This document shows, one piece after another, positions 49,936-59,684 of a DNA stretch of 64,000 nucleotides (its first letter is position 1; the number at the start of each line of letters is the position of its first letter). The stretch spans positions 90,941 to 154,940 of the forward strand of contig FODP01000004.1 in assembly GCA_900110395.1 (NCBI GenBank), written 5' to 3'. This stretch comes from Rhodospirillales bacterium URHD0017 (GTDB lineage: Bacteria; Pseudomonadota; Alphaproteobacteria; Reyranellales; Reyranellaceae). The notes beneath the pieces were generated by a model that did no database searches, had not been told where the DNA came from, and worked only from the letters and a program-made list of their open reading frames with translations. A program made the position numbers and the translations under genes.

Positions 49936-52863
49936 TTACTTTATCGCGGACGCCAGCACTTCAGCCACATGCACCGCCTGCCGGCCGCTGCCGTCGGCGA
50001 TCTGGTGGCGGCAGGAGGTGCCGTCGGCCACGATCAGGGCGTCGGCCGGCGCCTTGCGCACCGCCGGCATCAGCGACAGCTCGGCCATGGCGATCGAGGT
50101 GTCGTAGTGCTCGGCCTCGTAACCGAAGCTGCCGGCCATGCCGCAGCAGCTCGACTCGATCAGGTTGACGGCGAGCTCGGGCACCATCGCCAGCGCCTCC
50201 TGCACCGCACTCATGGCGCCGAATGCCTTCTGGTGACAATGGCCGTGGAGAAACGCCGCCTTCTGCGGCAGCGGCTTCAGCGCAAGCGTGAGCCGGCCCG
50301 CCTTCTTCTCGCGCGCCAGGAATTCTTCGAACAGGAAAGCGTTGTCGCAAACCGCCTGCGCATCCGCGCCAAGGCCCATGGCCAGGATCTCGTCGCGCAG
50401 GGTGAACAGGCACGAGGGCTCGAGACCCACGATCGGCACGCCCCTGGCGACAAAGGGCAGCAGCGCCCGCAACAGCCGTTGCGCTTCGGCCTTGGCTTTA
50501 TCGACCTGGCCGGTCGCGAGATAGGTGCGGCCGCAGCACAACGCCGGCGAGCCGAGGTCGGGCCAGGCGACGGCGACGCGATGGCCGGCGGCCTGCAGCA
50601 CGCGCCGCGCGGCATGCAGGACGTGCGGTTCGAAGTTGTTGGAGAAGGTGTCGGCGAAGATCACGACCGTGGCGTCGCTCTGGTCGACGTCGGTGGTGGC
50701 GAGGAAGGTGTCGCGGCGCCATTGCGGCAGGCGGCGCTGCTTGGCGAAGCCGATATAGGACTGGAAGAACCACGCCATGTTGAACAGCCACGGCACGCGC
50801 CGTGCCCACGGTGCGATCTCGGGCAGGTTGCCGATCAGGCGGTCGCGCCAGCTGAGGCCCTTGGCCATGCGCCGGGCCGAGCGCACCTCGATCTTCATGC
50901 GCGCCATGTCGACGCCGGTCGGGCAGTCGCGCTTGCAGCCCTTGCAGCTGACGCAGAGGTCCATCGCGGCGGCGACGGCGTCCGACGTAAGCGCGCCGTC
51001 GAGCTGGCCGGAGAGGGCGAGCCTCAGTGTATTGGCGCGGCCGCGCGTGAGATGCTTCTCGTCGCGGGTGACGCGGAAGGACGGGCACATCGTGCCGGCG
51101 TCGAACTTGCGGCAGTGCCCGTTGTTGTTGCACATCTCGGCGGCCTTGGCGAAGCCGCCGGTCGTGTCGCCGCCCGTGCCGGGCGCCGTCAGCGCCTCGG
51201 TCATCGGGTCGTTCTGGACGTTCCACGCCGACCAGTCGAGCGCGGGCTTGTAGGTGACGTTCTTGTAGCCCGGCTTGAAGCGGAACAGCGAGCGGTCGTC
51301 CATCCTGGTCGGCCGCACGATCTTGCCGGGGTTCAACATGCCCGTCGGATCGAACAGGTCCTTGACCTCGCCCATCGCCTTGGTGAGCCGCGGCCCGTAC
51401 TGCCAAGCCACCCACTCCGAGCGCACCAGCCCGTCGCCGTGCTCGCCCGAGAAGGCACCTTTATATTCGCGCACCATCGCCGAGGCTTCCTCGGCAATCG
51501 CCCGCATCTTCTCCGCCCCCTCGCGGCGCATGTCGAGGATCGGCCGCACATGCAGGGTGCCGACCGAGGCGTGGGCATACCACGTGCCCTTGGTGCCGTG
51601 CCTGGTGAAGACGTCGGTGAGGCGCTGCGTGTAATCCGCGAGATGCTCGAGCGGCACGGCGCAATCCTCGATGAAGGACACGGGTTTTCCGTCGCCCTTC
51701 ATGGACATCATGATGTTGAGGCCGGCCTTGCGCACTTCCCACAGCGCGGACTGCGGCCCGGGCTCGGGCATCTCGACGACGCTTTTGGGCAAACCGAGAT
51801 CGCCCATCAGCTCGACGAGACGTTGCAGGTCGCGCAATTGCGCCTCGCGCTCCTCGCCCGCGAATTCGACCAGCAGGATGGCCTCGGGCTGGCCGATCAG
51901 GGCGCGCTCGATGACCGGCCGGAAGGCGGGATTGGCGCGCGCCAGTTCGATCATGGTGCGGTCGACAAGCTCGACGGCGGTCGGCTTCAGCTTGACGATG
52001 TGCTGGGCGCTTTCCATCGCCTTGTAGAAGCTCTGGAAGTTCACGACACCCAGGGTCTTGTGCCTGGGCAATGGCGCCAGCTTCAAGGTCAGGCGCTCGG
52101 TGACGGCGAGCGTGCCCTCGCTGCCCACCAGCAGGTGCGAGAGGTTTACCGAGTTGTCGAGCGTGTAGGGCCGCTCCGACTGCGGGAAGAAGATGTCGAG
52201 ATTGTAGCCGCCGACCCGCCGCAGCACCTTGGGATACAGGCGCTCGATCTCGTCGCGCTCGGCGAAGGCGAGTGACGCCACCTTGTCGGCGATGGCGCGC
52301 ACCTCGGCCGGCATGTCCTCGGGCCGCGCCGAGCCGAAACGGGCGCGCTCGCCGCCCGCCAAGATCGCGTCGATCGAGGCGACGTTGTGCACCATGTTGC
52401 CGTAGCGAATCGACCGGCTGCCGCAGGAATTGTTGCCGGCCATGCCACCCAGGGTGCACTGCGCCGACGTGGAGACGTCGACCGGATACCAGAGGCCGTG
52501 CGGTTTTAGCCAGGCATTGAGCTGGTCGAGCACGACACCCGGCTGCACCGTGACTTCGGCGCGGTTCTTGTCGAAGCCCACGACCTCGCGCATGTACTTC
52601 GAGACGTCGACGACCAGCGCCTGTCCTACCGTCTGGCCGCACTGCGAGGTGCCGGCGCCGCGCGGCAGGATCGCAGCCTTCGCATCGCGCGCCACGTCCA
52701 TGACCAGCGCAAGATCGGTCTCGTCGCGCGGCAGCACGACGCCCACCGGCTCGACCTGGTAGATCGAGGCGTCGGTCGAATAGCGCCCGCGCGAGGCGGC
52801 GTCGAAAAGGACGTCGCCCTTGATGGTGCGGCGCAGGGTGGTCTCAAGCGTCATTGCAAACAT
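49936..52863 (-). CDS. FAD-linked oxidase / Fe-S fusion (D-lactate, glycolate or D-2-hydroxyacid dehydrogenase, YdiJ-like)
   Basis: A 975-residue fusion. The N-terminal FAD-binding domain of the VAO/GlcD type has AAILPRGAGTSQCGQTVGQALVVDVS and TLGGMAGNNSCGSRSIRYGNMVHNV, and the oxidase C-terminal domain has HGDGLVRSEW. A ferredoxin-like Fe-S module follows (CNNNGHCRKFDAGTMCPSFRVTRDEKHLTRGRAN, CVSCKGCKRDCPTGVDM), and then CCG-type domains (SPALCCGRTYL, ESSCCGMAGSFGYE). It oxidises a D-2-hydroxy acid and feeds the quinone pool. A start at 52854 (MTLETTL) is also possible. It lies downstream of a Bug protein and near a glyoxylate-type aminotransferase. Confidence 0.9.
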   Translation of the reverse strand: MFAMTLETTLRRTIKGDVLFDAASRGRYSTDASIYQVEPVGVVLPRDETDLALVMDVARDAKAAILPRGAGTSQCGQTVGQALVVDVSKYMREVVGFDKNRAEVTVQPGVVLDQLNAWLKPHGLWYPVDVSTSAQCTLGGMAGNNSCGSRSIRYGNMVHNVASIDAILAGGERARFGSARPEDMPAEVRAIADKVASLAFAERDEIERLYPKVLRRVGGYNLDIFFPQSERPYTLDNSVNLSHLLVGSEGTLAVTERLTLKLAPLPRHKTLGVVNFQSFYKAMESAQHIVKLKPTAVELVDRTMIELARANPAFRPVIERALIGQPEAILLVEFAGEEREAQLRDLQRLVELMGDLGLPKSVVEMPEPGPQSALWEVRKAGLNIMMSMKGDGKPVSFIEDCAVPLEHLADYTQRLTDVFTRHGTKGTWYAHASVGTLHVRPILDMRREGAEKMRAIAEEASAMVREYKGAFSGEHGDGLVRSEWVAWQYGPRLTKAMGEVKDLFDPTGMLNPGKIVRPTRMDDRSLFRFKPGYKNVTYKPALDWSAWNVQNDPMTEALTAPGTGGDTTGGFAKAAEMCNNNGHCRKFDAGTMCPSFRVTRDEKHLTRGRANTLRLALSGQLDGALTSDAVAAAMDLCVSCKGCKRDCPTGVDMARMKIEVRSARRMAKGLSWRDRLIGNLPEIAPWARRVPWLFNMAWFFQSYIGFAKQRRLPQWRRDTFLATTDVDQSDATVVIFADTFSNNFEPHVLHAARRVLQAAGHRVAVAWPDLGSPALCCGRTYLATGQVDKAKAEAQRLLRALLPFVARGVPIVGLEPSCLFTLRDEILAMGLGADAQAVCDNAFLFEEFLAREKKAGRLTLALKPLPQKAAFLHGHCHQKAFGAMSAVQEALAMVPELAVNLIESSCCGMAGSFGYEAEHYDTSIAMAELSLMPAVRKAPADALIVADGTSCRHQIADGSGRQAVHVAEVLASAIK

Positions 52864-52868
52864 CCACC

Positions 52869-52990
52869 CGTCATCCCGACCGGAGCCGCCCGCAGGGCGG
52901 CGCAGCGGAGGGATCTGTTTTGGGTCGCCTGTAACAAAAAAGAGGTCCCTCCACTACGCCTCGCTTCGCTCGGCTCCGGTCGGGATGACG
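52869..52990. repeat. GTCATCCCGA palindromic element, long form, copy 4
   Basis: A 122-bp copy between the Bug-family gene (stop at 52996) and the FAD oxidase start, both on the minus strand. Termini CGTCATCCCGACCGGAGCC and GGCTCCGGTCGGGATGACG are perfectly paired over 19 bp; inner arms GGAGGGATCTGTTTT/AAAAAGAGGTCCCTCC carry one mismatch. It occupies nearly all the space between the genes, so the FAD oxidase would be translated from RNA just downstream of a large stem. Confidence 0.9.
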
Positions 52991-52995
52991 GAGCG

Positions 52996-53982
52996 TCAGT
53001 CGAGCTTCACTCCGGCCGCGTCAACGACCTTCTGCCATTTCTCGATCTCGGCGCGGATGCGCTTGGCGAGCTCCTGGGGAGTCTCGCCACCGAGCTGCGC
53101 CGTCTGTTCCTTCCAGATGGCCTGCAGCTTGGGCGACTGCAGCGCCTTCACGATCTCCTGGTACATGCGATCGACGATCGGCTGCGGCGTGCCCTTGATG
53201 GCCCACAGGCCGTACCACGTCGAGACGATCCAGTTGGGCACGCCGATCTCGGCGCCCGTCGGCATGTCGGGAAACTCCGCCGTGCGCTTGGGCGTGGCGA
53301 CGGCGAGGCCCAGAAGCTTGCCGGCCTTGATCTGCTGCGCCGAGGTGCCCATGCCGTCGAACATCATGTCGGCGTTGCCGGCCAGCAGGTCCTGCATCGC
53401 CGGGCCCGCGCCGCGATAGGGAACGTGGACGATGTCGGTCTTGGTCTCGAGCTTGAATAGCTCGCCCGCCAGATGGTGGGCTGTGCCGGCGCCGGCCGAG
53501 GCGTAGTTCACCGTGCCCGGGTTCTTCTTCACGTATTCGATCAGCTCGGCCGCGGTCTTCACCGGGATACGGTTGGGATTGATCGAGATCACCTGCGGCA
53601 CCAGCGCGATCATGGTGATCGGCTCGAAATTCTTCTCTAGGTCGTAGTCGAGGGTCTTGTAGATCGACGGCGCGATGGTGTGATGCACGGCGCCGACCAG
53701 GAAGGTCTGGCCGTCGGGCTTCATCTTGGCCGCCTGCGAAGCGCCCACCGTGCCGCCGGCGCCGCCCTTGTTGTCGATCAGGATCTGCACGCCGAGTTGG
53801 TCGCCGACCTGCGCCGCCAGCGGACGGGCGAACACGTCGGTGCCGCCGCCGGCCGGGAAAGGGTTGATCCAGGTGATCGGGCTGGCGGGCCAGCCCTGTT
53901 GCGCTCGCGAAATTGCCGGCGCCGCCAGCGAGGCGGCGAGGCCCAGTTGCAGCGCGCGGCGCCGCGAAGTCCGGTACGGCAT
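52996..53982 (-). CDS. Tripartite tricarboxylate transporter substrate-binding protein (Bug/TctC family), copy 2
   Basis: A 328-residue Bug protein. The signal (TSRRRALQLGLAASLAAPAISRAQQ) has a twin-arginine look. Core motifs: WPASPITWINPFPAGGGTDVFARPLA, ILIDNKGGAGGTVGASQAAKMKPDGQTFLVG, and YASAGAGTAHHLAGELFKLETKTDIVHVPYRG. It is preceded by a GntR-type regulator gene on the same strand (17-bp gap) and followed by the FAD oxidase, so it may bind a hydroxy or keto acid used by that enzyme. No TctAB genes are adjacent. Confidence 0.92.
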   Translation of the reverse strand: MPYRTSRRRALQLGLAASLAAPAISRAQQGWPASPITWINPFPAGGGTDVFARPLAAQVGDQLGVQILIDNKGGAGGTVGASQAAKMKPDGQTFLVGAVHHTIAPSIYKTLDYDLEKNFEPITMIALVPQVISINPNRIPVKTAAELIEYVKKNPGTVNYASAGAGTAHHLAGELFKLETKTDIVHVPYRGAGPAMQDLLAGNADMMFDGMGTSAQQIKAGKLLGLAVATPKRTAEFPDMPTGAEIGVPNWIVSTWYGLWAIKGTPQPIVDRMYQEIVKALQSPKLQAIWKEQTAQLGGETPQELAKRIRAEIEKWQKVVDAAGVKLD

Positions 53983-53999
53983 CGAAAAACTCCTCCCAA

Positions 54000-54674
54000 C
54001 TACTCTTTGTCTTGCCCCTTCATCGTGTCCAGCACCGCCTGAAGCTTGGCGTGCAGATGCCGGACGAGGAGGTCACGTAGCCCGGCGCCATCGCGCGCCG
54101 CAAGGGTTGTAAGCATGGAACGATGTTCCGCGACGGCCCGATCCCACTTGGCGCCGTTCAGATTGGAGCGGAAGCGCAGCGCATGCAGGCGTGCATTGAG
54201 CGCGCGGTAAGTCTGCGCCAGTACCGGATTGGCAGCGATGGCGTTGAGGCGGTCGTGGATGGCGCGGTTGACGCGATAATACGCCGGCAGGTCGCGCCGC
54301 TTGTGGGCCTTCTCCAGGTCGGCCTGCAGCGCCTTGAGGTCGTCGAGGTCGGCATCGGTCACGCGAGCCGCGGCCAGCTCGCCGGCCAGACCTTCCAGCG
54401 AGGCCATGACCTCGAAGGCATGGCACACGTCCTCGCGCGACAGGGCCACGACCTGGACGCCGCGGTTGGGCAACTGCAGCAACAGCCCCTCGGCCGCCAG
54501 CAGGCGGAACGCCTCGCGCAACGGCGTGCGCGACAGGCCGAGCTGCTCGCTGAGCTCGCGCTCGTTCAGCCGTGCGCCCGGCGCGAGGATGCCCTCGATG
54601 ATCAAGGCGCGAAGGCGCTCCGCCGCGACTTGCGGCAGGGTCGAGCGCGGGATTGCTATGTTGAAGCCGTCCAT
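54000..54674 (-). CDS. GntR-family transcriptional regulator, FadR/FCD subgroup
   Basis: A 224-residue regulator. The N-terminal winged helix spans about residues 10-75 (LRALIIEGILAPGARLNERELSEQLGLSRTPLREAFRLLAAEGLLLQLPNRGVQVVAL), and the all-helical FCD ligand domain follows (DVCHAFEVMASLEGLAGELAAARV..., DRLNAIAANPVLAQTYRALNARL, AVAEHRSMLTTLAARD). FCD regulators usually sense a carboxylic acid. It is divergent from the class V aminotransferase, with a perfect operator-like palindrome between them, so it probably controls both sides. Confidence 0.93.
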   Translation of the reverse strand: MDGFNIAIPRSTLPQVAAERLRALIIEGILAPGARLNERELSEQLGLSRTPLREAFRLLAAEGLLLQLPNRGVQVVALSREDVCHAFEVMASLEGLAGELAAARVTDADLDDLKALQADLEKAHKRRDLPAYYRVNRAIHDRLNAIAANPVLAQTYRALNARLHALRFRSNLNGAKWDRAVAEHRSMLTTLAARDGAGLRDLLVRHLHAKLQAVLDTMKGQDKE

Positions 54675-54702
54675 CAGGAGCCTGTGGACTCAATTTGGCA
54701 TG

Positions 54703-54712
54703 TTGTATACAA
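54703..54712. promoter_or_regulatory. Palindromic operator candidate for the GntR/FCD regulator
   Basis: The perfect 10-bp palindrome TTGTATACAA lies in the 69-bp gap between the divergent regulator (start 54674) and aminotransferase (start 54744). GntR/FCD proteins of the VanR/FadR type are known to bind GTATAC-centred sites. Its location 29 bp upstream of the regulator start and 31 bp upstream of the aminotransferase start fits autoregulation plus control of the neighbour. Confidence 0.75.
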
Positions 54713-54743
54713 AATGCAAGATATCATCGGAAAGGTCCAGCGC

Positions 54744-55937
54744 ATGCGCCTGAACTCACATCCCAGCGGCCGTCATTTCCTGCAGATCCCCGGGCCGACC
54801 AACGTGCCCGATCGCATCCTGCGCGCGATGGACCATCCGACCATCGATCACCGCGGACCCGAGTTCAATGCGCTCGCCAAGAAGGTCCTGCGCAGCGTGC
54901 GCCAGGTCTTCCAGACCAAGCAGCCGGTGATCGTCTACCCGGCGTCGGGCACCGGCGCGTGGGAAGCCGCTCTCGTCAACACGCTGTCGTCGGGCGACCT
55001 GGTGCTGATGTGGGAGACCGGCCACTTCGCCTCGCTGTGGAAGAAGATGGCCGACAAGCTCGGCATCAAGTCCGAGTTCATGGGTGGCGACTGGCGCAAG
55101 CCCGCCGATCCCGCCGCCATCGAGAAGCGCCTGAAGGACGACAAGGACCACACGATCAAGGCGGTCTGCATCGTGCACAACGAAACCTCGACCGGCGTGG
55201 TGAGCGACGTCGGCGCCGTGCGCCGCGCCATCGATTCAGCCCGCCATCCTGCCCTGCTGCTCGTCGACACGATCTCGTCGCTGGGATCGATCGACTATCG
55301 CCACGACGCCTGGGGTGTCGACGTGACGGTGGCGGGCTCGCAGAAGGGCCTGATGCTGCCGCCCGGCCTCTCCTTCAATGCCGTCAGCGAGAAGGCGGTC
55401 GCGGCGTCCAAAAGCTCGAAGATGCCCAAGGCGTTCTGGAATTGGGAGGAGATGCTGGCGGCCAATGCCAACGGCTGGTTCCCCTACACGCCCGCCACCA
55501 ACCTGCTCTACGGCCTCAACGAGGCCTGCGACATGCTTCTCGAGGAAGGGCTCGACGCGGTGTTCGCGCGGCACGCACGCCACGCCGAGGCGACGCGCAC
55601 GGCCGTCGACGCCTGGGGTCTCGAGATCCTATGCAGCGACCCTCAGGCCTATTCGGGTTCGTTGACGGCGATCGTCATGCCCGAAGGCCACGACGCCGAC
55701 GCATTCCGCAGGGTCGCACTGGAGAACTTCAATCTGTCGTTGGGTCAGGGATTGTCCAAGGTCGCGGGCAAGGTCTTCCGCATCGGCCATCTCGGCGACT
55801 TCAACGACCTCATGCTTCTGGGCGCGCTGTCGGGCGTCGAGATGGCGCTGGGCCTCGCCAAGGTGCCGCACAAGACCGGTGGTGCGCAGGCCGCCCTCAC
55901 CTATCTGCGCGACACCGCGCCGGGCGCGCGCCGTTAA
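54744..55937 (+). CDS. Class V aminotransferase (alanine/serine-glyoxylate aminotransferase type)
   Basis: A 397-residue PLP enzyme of the AGT1/serine-glyoxylate group: FLQIPGPTNVPDRILRAMDHPTIDHRGPEF, YPASGTGAWEAALVNTLSSGDLVLMWETGHFA, HNETSTGVVSDV, DTISSLGSIDYRHDAWGVDVTVAGSQKGLMLPPGLSF (with the PLP Lys in SQKG), and the C-terminal FRIGHLGDFNDL. It moves an amino group between glyoxylate and Ala or Ser. AAAGG precedes the ATG. Its control by the divergent GntR gene and closeness to a 2-hydroxyacid dehydrogenase suggest a glycolate/glyoxylate or serine-type pathway. Its stop overlaps that of the M48 gene in a shared TTAA. Confidence 0.92.
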   Translation: MRLNSHPSGRHFLQIPGPTNVPDRILRAMDHPTIDHRGPEFNALAKKVLRSVRQVFQTKQPVIVYPASGTGAWEAALVNTLSSGDLVLMWETGHFASLWKKMADKLGIKSEFMGGDWRKPADPAAIEKRLKDDKDHTIKAVCIVHNETSTGVVSDVGAVRRAIDSARHPALLLVDTISSLGSIDYRHDAWGVDVTVAGSQKGLMLPPGLSFNAVSEKAVAASKSSKMPKAFWNWEEMLAANANGWFPYTPATNLLYGLNEACDMLLEEGLDAVFARHARHAEATRTAVDAWGLEILCSDPQAYSGSLTAIVMPEGHDADAFRRVALENFNLSLGQGLSKVAGKVFRIGHLGDFNDLMLLGALSGVEMALGLAKVPHKTGGAQAALTYLRDTAPGARR

Positions 55938-56719
55938 GCGCGCTGCGGCACCCGCCCGTTCGACGCGCGAATCTCCGCGGCGGCGCGGTCCCAGGCGGCG
56001 AGCCGTTCCGGCCCGGCCGGATGCGTGTCGAGAAACGTGGTCTCCATGCGGCCCGAGCCGCTTGCCATGGTGACCAGCAGGCCGCGCGCCTTGTCGAGAT
56101 CGAGGCCGGCCCGGTAGAGGATCAGCGCGGCCATGTAATCGGCCTCGCGCTCCTGCTCCTTGGAATAGGAAAGGCCGCCGATGGTGGCACCGAGTTGGGC
56201 TGCCGAGTCCACAATGTCGCGGCCGGGATCGCTGCCGGTCGCCACGGCGACCACGCCCACCACGGCGACGCCGATCAGGGCGCCGATCATCCGGCTGGCC
56301 GTGCCCCGGGCGATATGGTTGGCCGCGTGGTGGCCGATCTCGTGCGCTACAACCAGGCAGACCTCTTCTTCGTTGTTGGCATACTCGACGATGCCGCGGT
56401 TGAGCACGATCTGGCCGTAGCCCATGGCGCCGGCGTTGAGGTCCCTGGCACGTGACATCCGGAACTTCCAGTCGCACACGCCGACATTCATCTGGTGGCA
56501 GAGGTTTATCGCCGGCATTCTGACCAGCTGGATCGCCGTGCGCAGGGTCTGCGCCGCCTCGTCGTCGGAGACCCAGCGGCGCTGCGGCGGCGACGCCGTG
56601 CGCACCTCGGCCTGCGCCATGGCGATGTTGCCGTCGCTGACCACGGGCAGCTGATGGACCGCCCCGCACCCGCAAACAAGACCGCTGCCCGCCAGAGCCA
56701 TGAAAGATCGCCGCTGCAT
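55934..56719 (-). CDS. M48-family zinc metalloprotease, putative lipoprotein
   Basis: A 261-residue peptidase with GGAGGG about eight bases before the ATG at 56719. The signal MQRRSFMALAGSGLVCGCG carries a lipobox-like LVCGC. The zinc site is VVAHEIGHHAANH (HExxH), and the third ligand Glu lies in SKEQEREADYMAALILYRAG. A hydrophobic stretch (MIGALIGVAVVGVVAVATG) lies between them, as in HtpX/BepA-like M48 proteins. The Thr-His-Pro of FLDTHPAGPERLAAW is typical. It should act in the periplasm on misfolded or outer-membrane proteins. Confidence 0.9.
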   Translation of the reverse strand: MQRRSFMALAGSGLVCGCGAVHQLPVVSDGNIAMAQAEVRTASPPQRRWVSDDEAAQTLRTAIQLVRMPAINLCHQMNVGVCDWKFRMSRARDLNAGAMGYGQIVLNRGIVEYANNEEEVCLVVAHEIGHHAANHIARGTASRMIGALIGVAVVGVVAVATGSDPGRDIVDSAAQLGATIGGLSYSKEQEREADYMAALILYRAGLDLDKARGLLVTMASGSGRMETTFLDTHPAGPERLAAWDRAAAEIRASNGRVPQRA

Positions 56720-56780
56720 GATCGCGCCCTCCCTGTCCTGGAGGACGAGACGATGGCGGCAAGTGTTACAGGGGGATTTG

Positions 56781-56814
56781 CTGGGCGCGCGCCACTGGAG
56801 TGGCGAGCCCCCAG
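56781..56814. terminator. Hairpin after the peptide ABC operon, related to the 27-bp hairpin repeat
   Basis: An imperfect palindrome running from CTGGGCGCGCGCCACT to AGTGGCGAGCCCCCAG with a two-base turn. It lies 7 bp after the stop codon of the last transporter gene and 62 bp upstream of the M48 gene on the same strand. Its core CGCGCCACT/AGTGGCG is shared with the inverted hairpins at 24999 and 25145, so it is probably a solitary copy of that repeat that serves as a terminator. There is no following T run. Confidence 0.6.
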
Positions 56815-56820
56815 CGAAGA

Positions 56821-57828
56821 CTAACCGGAAACGGAAAGAGGTTGCGGCCCCCCGCCGACGGGCCGGCGCAGGCAGGCCACATGGTGGCCGGGCGCGACCT
56901 CGATCAGGGGCGGCGCCGTGACCTTGCACTCCGCTATCGCGTAAGGGCAGCGGGTGTGGAAATGGCAGCCAGGCGGCGGCCGGGCCGGGCTCGGCACGTC
57001 GCCCTGCACGATCCGCTTGCGCGTGCGCCGCCGCCTGGGATCGGGCGCGGTCGCCGCCGACAGCAGCGCCTCGGTGTAGGGGTGCAGCGGCTGGGTGAAC
57101 AGGGTGCGCTTGGTCGCGAGCTCGACGATGCGGCCGAGATACATCACCGCGATGCGATGGCTGATATGGCGCATCACGGCGAGGTCGTGGCTGATGAAGA
57201 GATAGGCGAGCCCGTATTCCTCCTGCAGGTCGATCAGGAGGTTCAGCACCTGCGCCTGCACCGATACGTCGAGCGCCGACACCGGCTCGTCGGCCACGAT
57301 CAGCTCGGGATTGACCGACAAGGCCTTGGCGATGCCGAGCCGCTGGCGCTGGCCGCCGGAGAACTCGTGGGCGTACTTGCGCATGGCGTCGGGCCGGAGG
57401 CCGACGCGCTGGAAGAGCTGCGCGACGCGCTCGCTGGTCTCGCCGCCGCGCGTGATGCCGTAATTCTCCAGCGGCTCGCCGACGATGGTCCCGGCGGCCA
57501 GACGCGGGTTCATCGACGAGTACGGATCCTGGAAGATCGTCTGGATGTGCCGACGGTGTTGCCACATGGCGCCGGGCTTGAGCTTGGTGACGTCCTCTCC
57601 ACCCAGCAGGATGCGTCCGGCGGTGGGCTCGATCAGCTTCAGCACGGTCTTGCCGATCGTGGACTTGCCGCAGCCTGATTCGCCGACCAGGCCGAGTGTT
57701 TCTCCCTTGGCGATGGCAAAACTGACGCCGTCGACCGCCCTCACCTCGCCGACCCGCCGCTGCAGCAGGCCACCCAGGATCGGGAAATGTTTTACCAACC
57801 CATCGACCTGAAGAACCGGCGCGCTCAC
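56821..57828 (-). CDS. Peptide ABC transporter ATPase, DppF/OppF type
   Basis: A 335-residue ATPase starting at GTG 57828, which overlaps the previous stop (GTGA). Motifs: Walker [25 protein letters not shown], signature [15 protein letters not shown], Walker [13 protein letters not shown], switch His ISHDLAVM, and the C-terminal oligopeptide-transporter extension with [15 protein letters not shown] that can hold an Fe-S cluster in relatives. It is the last gene of a five-gene importer. Confidence 0.94.
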   Translation of the reverse strand: MSAPVLQVDGLVKHFPILGGLLQRRVGEVRAVDGVSFAIAKGETLGLVGESGCGKSTIGKTVLKLIEPTAGRILLGGEDVTKLKPGAMWQHRRHIQTIFQDPYSSMNPRLAAGTIVGEPLENYGITRGGETSERVAQLFQRVGLRPDAMRKYAHEFSGGQRQRLGIAKALSVNPELIVADEPVSALDVSVQAQVLNLLIDLQEEYGLAYLFISHDLAVMRHISHRIAVMYLGRIVELATKRTLFTQPLHPYTEALLSAATAPDPRRRRTRKRIVQGDVPSPARPPPGCHFHTRCPYAIAECKVTAPPLIEVAPGHHVACLRRPVGGGPQPLSVSG

Positions 57829-58811
57829 AGCGTCACCTCCCAGCAAGCGACGGTGTGGCCGCCACCGGCATCGACGAAGGGCGGCGGCGTGGCGCGGCAG
57901 CGATCGGTCGCGAGCTCGCAGCGCGCGGCGAAGGCGCAGCCGACGATCGGCCTGGTCAGGATCGGCACCAGGCCGGGGATCTCCTGCAGGCGCGGCCGCG
58001 TGCCCGCCGCGTCGGCCTCGACGTCGAGCCGCGGGATCGCCCGCATCAGGCCGCGCGTGTAGGGGTGCAACGGGTTGTCGAACAGCGCCTCGACCGGCGC
58101 CTCCTCGACCTTGCGGCCGGCATACATCACCACGACCCGCTCGGTGGTCTCGGCGACGACGCCGAGATCGTGGGTGATCAACACGATCGCCGTGCCCGTC
58201 TTCTCCTTGAGCTCGATCATCAGATCGAGAATCTGTGCCTGGATGGTGACGTCGAGCGCCGTCGTCGGCTCGTCGGCGATCAGCACCTGCGGATCGCAGC
58301 TGAGTGCCATGGCGATCATGACACGCTGGCGCATGCCGCCCGAAAGCTGGTGCGGATACTCGTCGAGGCGCCGTCTGGCATCGGCGATGCGCACCAGGTC
58401 GAGCATCTCGCGCGCCCGCTCGCGCGCCGCCGACCATGGCACGCCCATATGGCGCACCACGTTCTCGGCGATCTGCGTGCCGACGGTCAGCACCGGGTTC
58501 AGGCTGGTCATCGGCTCCTGGAAGATCATGGAGATGCGATGCCCGCGCAGGCCCTTCATCTCCTCCTCGCCGAGCGCGGTCAGTTCCGTGCCTTCGAAGC
58601 GGATCGAACCCTGGGCGATGCGGCCGGTCTCGGGCGGGATCAGGCGCAGGATGGAGAGCGCCGTCACCGACTTGCCGCAGCCTGATTCGCCCACGATGCC
58701 CAGCGTCTCGCCACGCGCCACGTCGAACGACACGCCGTCGACGGCGCGCACGACACCATCGAGGGTGTCGAATTGCGTATGGAGGTCGCGGACCTCGAGG
58801 ATGGCGCTCAC
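57825..58811 (-). CDS. Peptide ABC transporter ATPase, DppD/OppD type
   Basis: A 328-residue ATPase with a GTG start overlapping the permease stop. Motifs: Walker [35 protein letters not shown], signature [15 protein letters not shown], Walker [13 protein letters not shown], switch ITHDLGVV, and the C-terminal [14 protein letters not shown] cysteine block. With the DppF-type partner it forms the ATPase heterodimer. Confidence 0.94.
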   Translation of the reverse strand: MSAILEVRDLHTQFDTLDGVVRAVDGVSFDVARGETLGIVGESGCGKSVTALSILRLIPPETGRIAQGSIRFEGTELTALGEEEMKGLRGHRISMIFQEPMTSLNPVLTVGTQIAENVVRHMGVPWSAARERAREMLDLVRIADARRRLDEYPHQLSGGMRQRVMIAMALSCDPQVLIADEPTTALDVTIQAQILDLMIELKEKTGTAIVLITHDLGVVAETTERVVVMYAGRKVEEAPVEALFDNPLHPYTRGLMRAIPRLDVEADAAGTRPRLQEIPGLVPILTRPIVGCAFAARCELATDRCRATPPPFVDAGGGHTVACWEVTL

Positions 58812-59683
58812 AGGCGCCTCGCCAGCCGCGGATCGAGCCGGTCGCGCAGGCCGTCGCCCAAAAGGTTCACCGCCAGCACCGTGACGGCGAGGAAGGCGCC
58901 GGGGATCAGGATGGTCCACGGCGCGATCTGGAAGAAGGTCTTGCCCTGGGAGATGATATTCCCCCAGCTCGGCACTTCCAGCGGCACACCGGCGCCAAGG
59001 AAACTCAAGCTGGCCTCGATCAGCATGCCGGAGGCGCAGACATAGGTCGATTGCACGATCAGCGGCGCCAGCGTGTTGGGCAACACGTGGCGCAGCAGCA
59101 ACTTCAGGTTCTTCGTGCCGCCGGCAATGGCGCTTTCGATGTAGGGTTGCCCTCGGATCGACAGGACGACGGCGCGCACGACTCGCACCACGCGGGGCAC
59201 CTCGGGCACGATGATGGCGACGATGACGATGCCGAGGCCGGGACGCGCCAGGGTGATCAGGGCAATAGCGAGCAGGATCGACGGGATCGCCATCAGCCCG
59301 TCCATGATGCGCATGACGATGCTGTCGATGCGCTTGAAGTAGCCGCAGGCCAGCCCCAGCGCCAGGCCGAGCACGCTCGAGATGATGGCGACCGAGAGGC
59401 CCACGATCAGCGACACCCGCGCGCCGTAGATGGTGCGCGAAAAGACGTCGCGGCCGAACTGGTCGCTGCCGAACCACCAGCGCTCCGAGGGCGGGCGCAG
59501 GCGATTGACCGGCGAGAGCTTGAACGGGTCGTGGGTGGCGAACAGGGGTGCAAAGACCGCCATCACGATCAGGAGGGCAAGCAGCACGCCGCCGAAGGCG
59601 ATGGTCGGGTTGCGCCGGATGGCGGTCGCCAACGAGAAGCGGCGGCCGGGCGATGGGGCGAGATCGTCGGTGATGACGGCCAT
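58808..59683 (-). CDS. Peptide ABC transporter permease, DppC/OppC type
   Basis: A 291-residue permease. A short cytoplasmic N terminus and first helix ([24 protein letters not shown]) precede the OppC-type [25 protein letters not shown], five further helices and the EAA loop [29 protein letters not shown]. The stop overlaps the start of the DppD-type gene. Confidence 0.94.
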   Translation of the reverse strand: MAVITDDLAPSPGRRFSLATAIRRNPTIAFGGVLLALLIVMAVFAPLFATHDPFKLSPVNRLRPPSERWWFGSDQFGRDVFSRTIYGARVSLIVGLSVAIISSVLGLALGLACGYFKRIDSIVMRIMDGLMAIPSILLAIALITLARPGLGIVIVAIIVPEVPRVVRVVRAVVLSIRGQPYIESAIAGGTKNLKLLLRHVLPNTLAPLIVQSTYVCASGMLIEASLSFLGAGVPLEVPSWGNIISQGKTFFQIAPWTILIPGAFLAVTVLAVNLLGDGLRDRLDPRLARRL

Positions 59684-59684
59684 G

